Assembly: GCA_026398575.1 (NCBI GenBank)
Contig: JAPLSP010000060.1
Span: 1 to 10,311 of the forward strand
Origin: Candidatus Sumerlaeota bacterium
Lineage (GTDB): Bacteria; Sumerlaeota; Sumerlaeia; JADFCT01
Direction of reading: 5' to 3'
DNA length: 10,311 nt
Shown piece by piece: positions 1-6,615 of this stretch. Below the pieces are notes generated by a model. That model was given only the letters and a program-made list of their open reading frames with translations, searched no databases and was not told the origin of the DNA. Position 1 is the first letter of the stretch, and each line of letters begins with the position of its first letter. The translations under genes and the position numbers were made by a program.

Positions 1-257
1 CTAGCGCAAAATCATCGCTCCACCGGCACAAGGCTCGGTGGTGGCGGAGGGCATTGGAATTCTGGATTGAACTCTGGGATAAGTCCCAAGACCATCTTGC
101 GCTGCGAATTGCGGCTTGATTGGCGCCAACGCCCGGACAAATAATCGCTTTCAGTTTGAGTGAATCAACAGCGCAGAGATTGTTTGATCCGCGATCGCAA
201 GTTCCCGACGGTTCATGATCGCGCGATTGTTCGGCATTCTTTTCGAGATAACAGCCT
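1..257. other. Left-edge region, no assignable gene
   Basis: No complete gene is visible before queF. Two plus-strand frames are open from the window edge, one to a TAA at 142-144 and one to a TGA at 117-119, and the minus strand is also partly open. Any of these could be the tail of a neighbouring gene, but none gives a recognisable family motif in the 38-47 residues available. From about 145 to 257 I see only A/T-richer spacer with short GATCGC-type palindromes and no clear promoter or terminator. A preQ1 riboswitch, which often precedes que genes, was looked for and not found. Confidence 0.3.
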
Positions 258-680
258 ATGACCGCGAATAATAAAAAAAGCAATGCTCCGTCCTTGAAAT
301 GGCTCGGACGCCGCGTGACGAAATATCCGGCCACATACACGCCCAATGCGCTTGAAGTTGTTGAAAACGAATTCCAGGACAACGACTACGTGGTCGAGCT
401 GGATTGTCCGGAGTTCACCAGCCTTTGTCCGATTACCGGGCAGCCGGATTTCGGGCGCATTGTGATCCGGTATAGTCCGGGACGCTGGCTGGTTGAAAGC
501 AAATCCTTGAAAATATATCTCCATTCTTTCCGCAACTATGGATCGTTTCACGAGCATTGCGTGAATTTGATTGCGCGCGATCTCTTCAAGCGGATGAAGC
601 CGAAGTGGATCGAGGTGACGGGCCATTTCAATCCGCGCGGCGGCATCTCAATCCGGCCGACGGTGAGGCTGGAGCGATAA
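258..680 (+). CDS. queF: NADPH-dependent 7-cyano-7-deazaguanine reductase QueF
   Basis: This enzyme reduces the nitrile of preQ0 to the aminomethyl group of preQ1 with two NADPH, in the cytosol, as the last step before insertion into tRNA by Tgt. The 140-aa protein has the size of the short, single-domain (YkvM-type, tunnelling-fold) subfamily. The sequence shows the nucleophilic Cys57 in [12 protein letters not shown], with Asp64 as the expected proton donor. The QueF signature [14 protein letters not shown] lies at about residues 80-93, and FHEHCVN follows near 97-103. The C-terminal GGISIRP motif is also typical. The ATG at 258 is the only start that fits the family, although the upstream Shine-Dalgarno sequence is weak. 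The gene ends 13 nt before queC, so the two are probably co-transcribed. Identification is secure. Confidence 0.96.
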   Translation: MTANNKKSNAPSLKWLGRRVTKYPATYTPNALEVVENEFQDNDYVVELDCPEFTSLCPITGQPDFGRIVIRYSPGRWLVESKSLKIYLHSFRNYGSFHEHCVNLIARDLFKRMKPKWIEVTGHFNPRGGISIRPTVRLER

Positions 681-693
681 CAAGAAACGAATC

Positions 694-1371
694 ATGAAAA
701 TTATCCTCATCTATAGCGGCGGACTGGATTCGACCGTTCTTTTGTATCATCTGCGCGCCGAAGGGCATGATGTCAAATGCCTGACCGTGGATTACGGTCA
801 GCGTCATCGGCGCGAGATTGATGCGGCGCGCGCGATCTGCGCGCGGCTGGGCGTCGAGCATCGCGTCGCCGATCTGGGCGCCATCCAACCGCTGCTGGCA
901 GGGAGCGCATTGACATCGCTGGAAGTCGCCGTGCCCGAAGGCCATTATGCGGAAGAAAGCATGAAGCAAACGGTTGTCCCCAATCGCAACATGATCCTGC
1001 TGGCGACGGGCATCGCATGGGCGGTTTCCTCCGGCGCCGAGGCGGTGGCTTATGCGGCGCATGGCGGCGATCATGCGATCTATCCGGATTGCCGCCCGGA
1101 ATTCGTCGCGGCGATGGCGGCGGCGGCGCGCCTGTGCGATTGGCGCCCGATCGAAATCCTGACGCCCTTCATCCGCATGGACAAGGCCGCCATCGTTGCG
1201 CGCGGCGCCGCGCTGGGGGCGCCTTTTCAGGATACCTGGACGTGCTATCAAGGCCAGGAGCGGCATTGTGGCGTCTGCGGCAGTTGCACGGAACGGCGCG
1301 AGGCTTTTCTTCTCGCCCATATCCCCGATCCTACGGAATACGAACATGTATCGCGTATTGAAACGGCTTGA
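694..1371 (+). CDS. queC: 7-cyano-7-deazaguanine synthase QueC
   Basis: QueC converts 7-carboxy-7-deazaguanine to preQ0 using ammonia and ATP, with adenylation of the carboxylate. The 225-aa product has the usual family length. The ATP pyrophosphatase P-loop SGGLDST is at residues 8-14, followed by TVDYGQRH near 31-38. The family motifs VPNRNM (95-100) and [16 protein letters not shown] (about 122-137) are intact. A zinc site is formed by Cys184, Cys192, Cys195 and Cys198 in the C-terminal part. The start at 694 follows queF by 13 nt and has AAGAAACGA upstream, which is only a modest ribosome binding site. The last 26 nt overlap the start of queD in another frame, a sign of translational coupling. 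The substrate comes from QueE, encoded two genes downstream. Confidence 0.97.
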   Translation: MKIILIYSGGLDSTVLLYHLRAEGHDVKCLTVDYGQRHRREIDAARAICARLGVEHRVADLGAIQPLLAGSALTSLEVAVPEGHYAEESMKQTVVPNRNMILLATGIAWAVSSGAEAVAYAAHGGDHAIYPDCRPEFVAAMAAAARLCDWRPIEILTPFIRMDKAAIVARGAALGAPFQDTWTCYQGQERHCGVCGSCTERREAFLLAHIPDPTEYEHVSRIETA

Positions 1372-1675
1372 AATTTCCGCCGCGCACCAACTCCATCTGC
1401 CATACAGCAGCCCCTGCGCGCAAGTGCACGGCCACAATTGGATCGTTGAAGTCGTCTGCGAATCCGAAACCCTCGACGCACAAGGCATGGTCGTGGATTT
1501 CGATCATATCACGCGCATCGTGAAGCAATACGACCACAAGTTGCTCAATGATTTATTGCCGCAACCGACGGCTGAAAATCTGGCGCGAGCGATCTGCGAG
1601 GCGATCCCTCATTGCGCGCAAGTCACCGTTCAGGAATCCGAAGGCAGTGTGGCTATCTACAGATTAAAGGGATAA
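1346..1675 (+). CDS. queD: 6-carboxy-5,6,7,8-tetrahydropterin synthase QueD
   Basis: QueD turns 7,8-dihydroneopterin triphosphate, made by GTP cyclohydrolase I, into 6-carboxytetrahydropterin, the first dedicated step of queuosine synthesis. The product is 109 aa, slightly shorter than the usual ~120. Zinc ligands are visible as His14 (SAAHQL) and His28/His30 (VHGHNW). The catalytic Cys24 lies just before them in [10 protein letters not shown]. Asp63-His64 (YDHKLLND) and Glu97 complete the expected active site, and PTAENLA at 74-80 is a family motif. I chose the ATG at 1346 because the protein then begins directly with the first beta strand. An in-frame ATG at 1196 would add about 50 residues that lie inside queC and resemble nothing in the family. 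The overlap with queC suggests coupled translation. Confidence 0.95.
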   Translation: MYRVLKRLEISAAHQLHLPYSSPCAQVHGHNWIVEVVCESETLDAQGMVVDFDHITRIVKQYDHKLLNDLLPQPTAENLARAICEAIPHCAQVTVQESEGSVAIYRLKG

Positions 1676-1689
1676 AGGAAATGGGAGAT

Positions 1690-2060
1690 TCAATGTAAAA
1701 TACAAAATGAGAAATGAGAAATGAAAAATGAGAGCGCGCAAGCGGACAAATAATACTGGTTTCTCTGAAAAGAATTCGATGATACAGATGGGTGATCAAC
1801 CAATTCTTAGCTTAGTTCCTGGATGGGCGCATCTCAAGGCCGCTACCGGCAGGATGTGGCGCCTGTACTGACAAAATAATGTCTGACAAAACAATGAAAA
1901 CACATTGTTGTTGAATCAGGCAGGAATGCCTTTGTGTTATTATTTTGTCGCACATTATTTTGTCAGACCTTTTCCGGCGCGCCAAGGTAGCTTGGCTGAA
2001 ATGCGCCCTTCCTGGATCTGGCGCTTTTTTTCATTTCTCATTTTGCATTTTACATTATTC
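1690..2060. repeat. ~370-bp palindromic, MITE-like element between queD and queE
   Basis: The interval between queD and queE is almost wholly a nested imperfect palindrome. The outermost arms are 7-bp repeat arrays: 1692-1733 reads as AATGTAA, AATACAA, then AATGAGA-type units. Positions 2025-2056 are the reverse complement of the same series, with one unit fewer. Further in, 1818-1836 matches the reverse complement of 1997-2015 at 16 of 19 positions. The central pair is a perfect 13-bp repeat. About 85 nt (1734-1817) are present only on the left side. No transposase or coding region is inside. The right arm ends about 10 nt before the queE start, so any transcript entering queE must cross this foldable sequence. 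I read it as a non-autonomous mobile element or an expanded repeat; its family is unknown to me. Confidence 0.7.
1866..1968. repeat. Central inverted repeat with doubled TGACAAAATAATG units
   Basis: TGACAAAATAATG at 1869-1881 is perfectly inverted at 1953-1965. Each arm holds the unit twice in tandem, about 15-16 nt apart: TGACAAAACAATG at 1884-1896 on the left, and a GACAAAATAAT copy on the complementary strand at about 1939-1950 on the right. Between the arms AACACA pairs with TGTGTT. At the tip AGGCA (1918-1922) and TGCCT (1927-1931) form a 5-bp stem with a GGAA loop. This is the core of the larger element and could extrude as a cruciform or fold in RNA. It lacks a T-run after the tip, so it is not a standard intrinsic terminator. 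Confidence 0.75.
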
Positions 2061-2069
2061 TTTTCTGAT

Positions 2070-2798
2070 ATGCCCGCAATCACGTATGCTGTTAGTGAGA
2101 CGTTCTATTCCATCCAGGGGGAAGGGTTCTGGACGGGCATGCCCTCTTATTTTATCCGCTTGGCTGGCTGCAATTTGAGCTGCCCGTGGTGCGACACGAA
2201 TCATGAGGTCAAGGAGACATTAACCGCGGCGGAGCTCTTCGCTCGCGCGACCCGCGAAACTGGGATCACCGGTTCCGAGTTCCGAGTTCCGAGTTCCGAG
2301 CCCCAAGCGTCAAATTCCGAGTTCCGAGTTCCAAGTTCCGAATCACGAATCACGAATCACGAATCACGCTCCCCGACCACTGACCCCCGCCCCCTGACCC
2401 CTGAGCCCTGCCCCCCGACCCCTACCCCCTGGCGCCCCAGGCTGGTCCTCACGGGAGGCGAACCGACGCTTCAGCCGATCCAGCCGCTGATTGATTATTT
2501 CCGCCGGCGCGGATGGTTTGTCGCGATTGAGACCAACGGCACGGGTCCGGCGATCGAGGCCGATTGGATCACCGTCTCGCCCAAAGCCGGCTATGATTAT
2601 CCGGACGATCTAAGAGGTGATGAACTCAAGTTTGTGCTGGATGGAAAGATTGATCCTGCGCGCTTTGTGCATTGCGCCTTCAAGCATCGCTTCATCCAGC
2701 CCTGCTCGCGCGAATACGGGCCTGCGGTGGAATATGTCTTGAAGCATCCCGAATGGCGCCTCAGCCTCCAAACGCAATTCATCCTCGGCATCCGATAA
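2070..2798 (+). CDS. queE: 7-carboxy-7-deazaguanine synthase QueE (radical SAM) with repeat-derived insertion
   Basis: QueE is a radical SAM enzyme that contracts the ring of 6-carboxytetrahydropterin to give 7-carboxy-7-deazaguanine. The 242-aa product has the N-terminal family motif SETFYSIQGEG (9-19). The cluster-binding cysteines are C34, C38 and C41 in GCNLSCPWCDTNH. LTGGEPTLQP lies at 127-136, AIETNGT at 152-158, and the typical SLQTQFILGIR end closes the protein. I chose the ATG at 2070 because homology starts there; the open frame continues upstream only through the palindromic element, and no strong ribosome binding site precedes 2070. Residues ~66-121 are not QueE sequence but translated 7-bp repeats. 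Without them the protein would be about 190 aa, a normal compact QueE. All catalytic motifs are intact, so activity is plausible, with the insert forming a surface loop. Confidence 0.9.
   Translation: MPAITYAVSETFYSIQGEGFWTGMPSYFIRLAGCNLSCPWCDTNHEVKETLTAAELFARATRETGITGSEFRVPSSEPQASNSEFRVPSSESRITNHESRSPTTDPRPLTPEPCPPTPTPWRPRLVLTGGEPTLQPIQPLIDYFRRRGWFVAIETNGTGPAIEADWITVSPKAGYDYPDDLRGDELKFVLDGKIDPARFVHCAFKHRFIQPCSREYGPAVEYVLKHPEWRLSLQTQFILGIR
2272..2435 (+). repeat. Heptanucleotide repeat insertion inside queE
   Basis: Three different 7-bp repeat families follow each other. GTTCCGA runs four times from 2272 and again near 2315-2340. AATCACG occurs four times at 2341-2368. C-rich units of the CCCCTGA/CCCCGAC type run from about 2371 to 2432. 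Because 21 nt equal three DNA units and seven codons, the translation has a seven-residue period, beginning SEFRVPS at residue 69 and drifting to Pro/Thr-rich units such as TDPRPLT and PEPCPPT. There is no stop codon and the frame is kept on both sides. The array falls between the cysteine motif and the GGEP motif. It shares the 7-bp period, but not the sequence, of the arrays flanking the upstream palindromic element. Confidence 0.88.
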
Positions 2799-2812
2799 TC
2801 GCGGGCGGGGAA

Positions 2813-3060
2813 GACAGGATATATGAAAGACAGGATAAATGAAAGAACAGGATGAATTTATCCTGTCTTCAATTTATCCTGTCTTCAATATATCCTGTCT
2901 TCAATAAATCCTGTCTTCAATATATCCTGTCTTCAATATATCCTGTCCTCAATTCATCCTGTCCTCAATTCATCCTGTCCTCAATTCATCCTGTCCTCAA
3001 TTCATCCTGTCCTCAATTCATCCTGTCCTCAATTCATCCTGTCTCCAATTCATCCTGTCT
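2813..3060. repeat. 16-bp tandem array with palindromic head
   Basis: Thirteen forward copies of a 16-bp unit follow one another with TCCTGT starting exactly every 16 nt from 2861 to 3053. The first copies read TTTATCCTGTCTTCAA, then TATATCC forms appear, and from about 2953 nearly all are TTCATCCTGTCCTCAA, so there is a left-to-right sequence drift. Before them, 2813-2856 holds two and a half units in the opposite orientation, and these pair in mirrored order with 2857-2899, giving a nearly loop-free ~43-bp palindrome. The array fills the convergent space between queE and the minus-strand PEBP-family gene. An open frame through it (2852-3601) is only a result of the unit lacking stop codons. 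There are no unique spacers, so this is not a CRISPR. The palindrome might help end transcription, but there is no T-run. Confidence 0.9.
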
Positions 3061-3130
3061 GTTCTGCTTCATTCCGATTTTCTTCTTCTTCAATATGCGG
3101 TACCCAGCTCGCAAGCGCCGCTTTCCTCTG

Positions 3131-3772
3131 CTATCTTTCGAACGTGCCCACGACTTCGCCCTGCGCAAGGATATGGCTTTGCATGGCTTTGAGCAGCTCG
3201 GCCTTGGTCGCTCCGGCCTTGAGCGTCACGGGCGCGTCCAGCGCATAGACTTTGAAATGATAGTGATGCGTCCCGTGGCCTTTGGGTGGCTCCGGACCGT
3301 CATACTTGGCGATGCCCCAGGTATTCTTGCCTTCTTTGATCCCGGCGGGCGATGCGGGAACGTTCGCGCCGGATTTGCCTTCAGGAAAGCTGGTGACGCT
3401 TGCCGGGATCGCATACACCACCCAATGCACCCAGGGCTCGGCGACCGGCGCATCCGGATCGTCCATGATGAGCGCGAATTCCCTGGTTTCCTTCGGAGCG
3501 CCGCTCCATTCCAGTTGCGGGGCGACATTGTCGCCGCCGCGGCTGTACTTTTTCGCTACGGGCGCGCCAGGGGCGAACGCCGCGCTTTGGACCGTCAGTG
3601 AAGCTGTCATCGTGGTGGCTCCTTTCTTATCCATGAGAGATTCCGCCGCTCTGGCCGCGGGGGCGTCCGCCAGCCATGCGGCCAGTATTGCGCCTGCCAT
3701 CCGGCAAAGCGCGTGATTCCGTTTTACCTCTGAGAAAACTCCCCGAAAAAAAGACAGAAAAAAAGGCGTCAT
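3131..3772 (-). CDS. YbhB/YbcL family PEBP-like protein
   Basis: This belongs to the phosphatidylethanolamine-binding protein (Raf kinase inhibitor-like) family, whose bacterial members have a ligand pocket but mostly unknown roles. In the 213-aa form, DPDAP is at 105-109 with PWVHWVVYAIP after it. YDGPEPPKGHGTHHYHF is at about 157-173, the classic second PEBP motif, and VYALD follows. Two starts compete. The ATG at 3770-3772 has GGAGGAG six nt upstream and gives a basic segment, a hydrophobic stretch MAGAILAAWLADAPAARA and an Ala-X-Ala-like end, suggesting export. The ATG at 3608-3610 has AAAGGAG eight nt upstream and gives 159 aa, the length of cytosolic E. coli YbhB. I list the longer form without certainty. 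The gene converges with queE and diverges from the glgC pair. Confidence 0.88.
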   Translation of the reverse strand: MTPFFLSFFRGVFSEVKRNHALCRMAGAILAAWLADAPAARAAESLMDKKGATTMTASLTVQSAAFAPGAPVAKKYSRGGDNVAPQLEWSGAPKETREFALIMDDPDAPVAEPWVHWVVYAIPASVTSFPEGKSGANVPASPAGIKEGKNTWGIAKYDGPEPPKGHGTHHYHFKVYALDAPVTLKAGATKAELLKAMQSHILAQGEVVGTFER

Positions 3773-3974
3773 AACCCTCTCCTCCCGACAATTGATTGCG
3801 GTCTGAATGATGCGCAATCGCCCATCGGATGTCCAGTCCATCCTGTGCACAAACCTTCGGGCTATCTGCGGAATTGATTTTCTCATCCGGGATGCCGAAT
3901 TTTGCCATTTTCAAGACGCTATTTTCAGGCTGAAAAGCCTGGGCAATGCGAATAAAGATTCGCGCTTTCTGAGC

Positions 3975-3980
3975 TTGACA
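3975..3980 (+). promoter_or_regulatory. Candidate -35 box upstream of the glgC pair
   Basis: A perfect TTGACA lies in the divergent intergenic region (3773-4050). At the usual 16-18 nt spacing I find only poor -10 matches around 3997-4004 (GATCCT), so this may be chance. If real, the transcript would begin near 4010. That would leave almost no leader for an ATG at 4015 and would favour the start at 4051. No operator or attenuator structure is evident in the rest of this region. Confidence 0.2.
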
Positions 3981-4050
3981 ACAACCCCAGCCGCATTGAT
4001 CCTTTGAGACATCAATGCGCGGCTCGACACTAGACGAGGAAGCATTTGCG

Positions 4051-5310
4051 ATGCTCAAAGAAGTGGCGGTTATATTGGCGGGTGGACAGGTGGAAGGCTT
4101 TGGCGTATTGACCCAATATCGCCCCAAGGCCGCTCTGCCCGTGGCCGGTTTCTACCGGCTGGTTGACTTCGTGCTGAGCAATTTGAGCCACTCGGAAATT
4201 ACCCACGTCGGCTTGATCATCCAATATCAACCCGCTTCGCTGATTGAGCACGTCGGCAACGGCGAGTTCTGGGATTTGCATGGCGTGGGGCGTTTGCTCA
4301 AGCTCCTGCCGCCTTATATCGGCCCTCAATCCACCGAATGGTTCACCGGCACGGCGCACGCCCTGTATCAGAATCGCAACTTCATCGAGGATCTCGAACC
4401 GGATGACATTCTGATACTTTCCGGCGAACACATCTACAAGATGGATTACGGTCCGTTGCTGCGCTATCACCGCGAACGCGGCGCGGACGTAACGATCGTC
4501 ACCAAGCATCTGCCGGTCGAATGCTGTTCGCGCCGATTTGGCTACCTCCGCTTCGGAGCGAACAACGAAATCACAGAGTATTATGAAAAACCCGATTCCC
4601 CGCCCTCGCAGGATGTTTCGATGGGCCTTTACGTTTTCCGGCGCCAGATATTGATGGATTGCCTCGACCACAATGCGCGCGACGGACACGGGCCGAATCT
4701 GGCCATTGACGTGATCCCTTTCCTCGTGGGCGCCAAGCGCGTTCTGGCCTGGCCGTTCAACGGAACCTGGGACTATGTCCAGGACATCGAAGACTACTAT
4801 CAGCTCCATCAGCGCCTCCTGCAGCCCCAGCAGCCCATCAGTCTGATGAAATGGGGCGTGATGACGAATACGAAGGACCGCGGCCTTTCCAGCCGCATTT
4901 CGGCGCGCATCGGCGGGACGGCCATGGTCGAACAAGCCATGCTTTCGCCGGGAGTCGAGATTGAAGGAACCGTGCGCCGGACGGTCTGCTCGCCCGGCGT
5001 GATCGTGGAACAAGACGCCATCGTGGAAGATTGCATCCTGATGCATGACGTCGTTGTCCGGCGCGGCGCGCGGCTGCGGCGCGTGATTGCGGATAAAGAC
5101 ACGGTCTTTGGCGAAGGAGCGATGGTCGGAACGGCCCAGGCCGGGCACGCCGGTTCGGCCGGGCGCGCCGGACACATTCCCCTGACGATTGTGGGCAAAG
5201 GCACACGGGTGGATGCCGGCGTTTGCGTGCCGCCGGGAAAAGAGCTGTCCAAAGACGTCTGCCGCGACCATTCCGCCGGTTTGCCGTTTCCCGAAGGGGT
5301 CATCCTATGA
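4051..5310 (+). CDS. GlgC-like nucleotidyltransferase with degenerate active site (probable regulatory subunit)
   Basis: This 419-aa protein has the full GlgC architecture: an N-terminal nucleotidyltransferase domain (about 1-260) and a C-terminal left-handed beta-helix with hexapeptide-like repeats (about 285-400). Conserved parts include RPKAALPVAGFYRLVDFVLSN (24-44) and the glucose-1-phosphate-binding Lys180 in YYEKP. Several catalytic signatures are altered. The usual GGxGxRL loop reads GGQVEGFGVL, the metal-binding Asp of SGDH is Glu126 (SGEHIYKMDY), GTADA is GTAHA, and WRDVGT is WDYVQD. Each is intact in the next gene. Loss of the Arg loop together with retention of the sugar site resembles the non-catalytic GlgD subunits of Bacillota and plant large subunits. 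I chose the ATG at 4051 (GAGGA upstream) over 4015 because the family starts right before the VAVILAGG strand. Its TGA overlaps the next ATG. Confidence 0.85.
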   Translation: MLKEVAVILAGGQVEGFGVLTQYRPKAALPVAGFYRLVDFVLSNLSHSEITHVGLIIQYQPASLIEHVGNGEFWDLHGVGRLLKLLPPYIGPQSTEWFTGTAHALYQNRNFIEDLEPDDILILSGEHIYKMDYGPLLRYHRERGADVTIVTKHLPVECCSRRFGYLRFGANNEITEYYEKPDSPPSQDVSMGLYVFRRQILMDCLDHNARDGHGPNLAIDVIPFLVGAKRVLAWPFNGTWDYVQDIEDYYQLHQRLLQPQQPISLMKWGVMTNTKDRGLSSRISARIGGTAMVEQAMLSPGVEIEGTVRRTVCSPGVIVEQDAIVEDCILMHDVVVRRGARLRRVIADKDTVFGEGAMVGTAQAGHAGSAGRAGHIPLTIVGKGTRVDAGVCVPPGKELSKDVCRDHSAGLPFPEGVIL

Positions 5311-6581
5311 TGAACGCAATTGCCATGCTATTGGCCGGCGGCGAAGGGAGCCGATTGTTGACGCTGTCGCGCCATCGCGCCAAGCCGGCCGTGCCGTTCG
5401 GCGGCATCTATCGGATCATTGATTTCACGCTTTCCTGCATCATGCGGTCGAATATTCCCCTTGTCGGCATTCTGACGCAATACCGTCCGTATTCTCTCAT
5501 GGACCATATCTCCAACGGCGAGTCGTGGGGATTTGTCGGGCGCCGGCGCCTGGCCAAGGTGCTGCCTCCTTACGTGGGAGGCAAGAACTCGGACTGGTAC
5601 GCCGGCACCGCCGACGCCGTCTATCAAAACTTGAGCTTCATCGAGCGGTTTCCGCACGCCGAGCTCATCCTGGTCCTTTCCGGCGATCACGTTTATAGCA
5701 TGGACTATCGCGAAGTCATTGAAAAGCATCTGTCCTCGGACGCCGATCTGACGGTGGCCTGCCAGGAAGTTCCCTGGGAGGAAACGCGCCAATTCGGCAT
5801 CATGCTGACGGGAGAAAACGATCGGATTACGGGATTCATCGAAAAGCCCAAGGAGAATCCCCCTTCGAATCTGGCGTCGCTGGGCATCTATGTCTTCCGG
5901 CGCAAGGCGCTGGTGGATCGGCTGCGGGCCGACGCCGCCCGCACGGATTCGCAGCATGATTTCGGGGGGAACATCATCCCGGAAATAATCAGCGAAGGCA
6001 AGACGTACGCTTACCGCTTCAACGGCTACTGGCGCGACGTTGGAACCGTGGATTCCTACTGGCGCGCGCACATGGATATCCTGGCGCCGGATTCGCAATT
6101 GAACCTTGCCAAGTGGCAGGTCCAGACCAATCCCGCCTCCTTCGGCGACGGCAATCTCTTTCCCGCGCGCGTCGAGCCGGCCGGCAAGGTCGTGGATTCC
6201 ATCCTGGGTTTGGGCTCTGTTATTACGGGAACCGTTCTTCATTCGCTCTTGTCGCCCGGCGTGCGCGTGCAAGCCGGCGCCGTCGTGAGCAATTCCGTGA
6301 TTCTTCACGATACGGTCGTCTATCCCGGCGCCCAGATCAATAATGCCGTCATTGACAAAAACGTCAGCATTGGCGAAGGCGCCATCATCGGCGAAGGCGA
6401 CGACATGCCCAATCATCTGCTGCCCGACAGACTCTTCACGGGCCTCACGCTGATCGGCAAGCGGGCCGAAATCCCCGCGCACGCCCGCATTGGCCGCAAT
6501 GTCCTGATCGAATCCAGCATGAAAGCCCACGATTTCCCCGCCGGCGGCGTGGTTCCCTCAGGCGCGACGGTCAAATATTAG
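5307..6581 (+). CDS. glgC: Glucose-1-phosphate adenylyltransferase (ADP-glucose pyrophosphorylase) GlgC
   Basis: GlgC makes ADP-glucose from glucose-1-phosphate and ATP, the committed step of bacterial glycogen synthesis in the cytosol. The 424-aa product has GGEGSRL at 11-17, RAKPAVPFGGIYRIIDF at 24-40, WYAGTADAVYQN at about 97-108, catalytic Asp127 in LSGDHVYSMDY, Lys180 in FIEKP and YWRDVGT at 241-247. A beta-helix domain with repeats such as LLSPGVRVQAGA and VIDKNVSIGEGA follows. The start at 5307 overlaps the stop of the upstream paralogue as ATGATGA (a second ATG at 5310 is also possible), with GAAGGGG as ribosome binding site. Coupled translation would give matched amounts of the two subunits, as expected for a hetero-oligomer. 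The allosteric class cannot be told from sequence by eye. glgA and glgB are not in the window. Confidence 0.94.
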   Translation: MMNAIAMLLAGGEGSRLLTLSRHRAKPAVPFGGIYRIIDFTLSCIMRSNIPLVGILTQYRPYSLMDHISNGESWGFVGRRRLAKVLPPYVGGKNSDWYAGTADAVYQNLSFIERFPHAELILVLSGDHVYSMDYREVIEKHLSSDADLTVACQEVPWEETRQFGIMLTGENDRITGFIEKPKENPPSNLASLGIYVFRRKALVDRLRADAARTDSQHDFGGNIIPEIISEGKTYAYRFNGYWRDVGTVDSYWRAHMDILAPDSQLNLAKWQVQTNPASFGDGNLFPARVEPAGKVVDSILGLGSVITGTVLHSLLSPGVRVQAGAVVSNSVILHDTVVYPGAQINNAVIDKNVSIGEGAIIGEGDDMPNHLLPDRLFTGLTLIGKRAEIPAHARIGRNVLIESSMKAHDFPAGGVVPSGATVKY

Positions 6582-6615
6582 TTGCAGCGTGGTTCCCAGG
6601 GGGAGGATAAAGGAT

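Noticed and set aside
145..257. preQ1 riboswitch upstream of queF
   Set aside because: The conserved preQ1-I pattern with a C-rich pairing segment and an A-rich tail is not found; only a chance GGTTC occurs.
1196..1345. N-terminal extension of queD inside queC
   Set aside because: It overlaps the zinc-site coding part of queC in another frame and has no QueD similarity.
1869..1968. Intrinsic terminator after queD
   Set aside because: The inverted repeat is long, A/T-rich in its arms and lacks a U-tract after a GC-rich stem; a mobile or structural element explains it better.
1905..2069. N-terminal extension of queE to an ATG at 1905
   Set aside because: The extra 55 residues are translation of the palindromic element and its heptamer arm; QueE homology begins at the ATG at 2070.
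2857..3060. CRISPR array
   Set aside because: The 16-bp units are contiguous with no unique spacers, and no cas gene is present.
2852..3601. Open frame of 249 codons across the 16-bp array and the 3' part of the PEBP-family gene
   Set aside because: The first part is translated tandem repeat and the rest is antisense to a clear PEBP gene; it matches no family.
4030..5271. Long antisense open frame (413 codons) over the first glgC-type gene
   Set aside because: Shadow of a GC-rich coding frame. Similar long shadows lie over the second copy (5328-6530) and radA (7110-8561); the sense frames have full family motifs.
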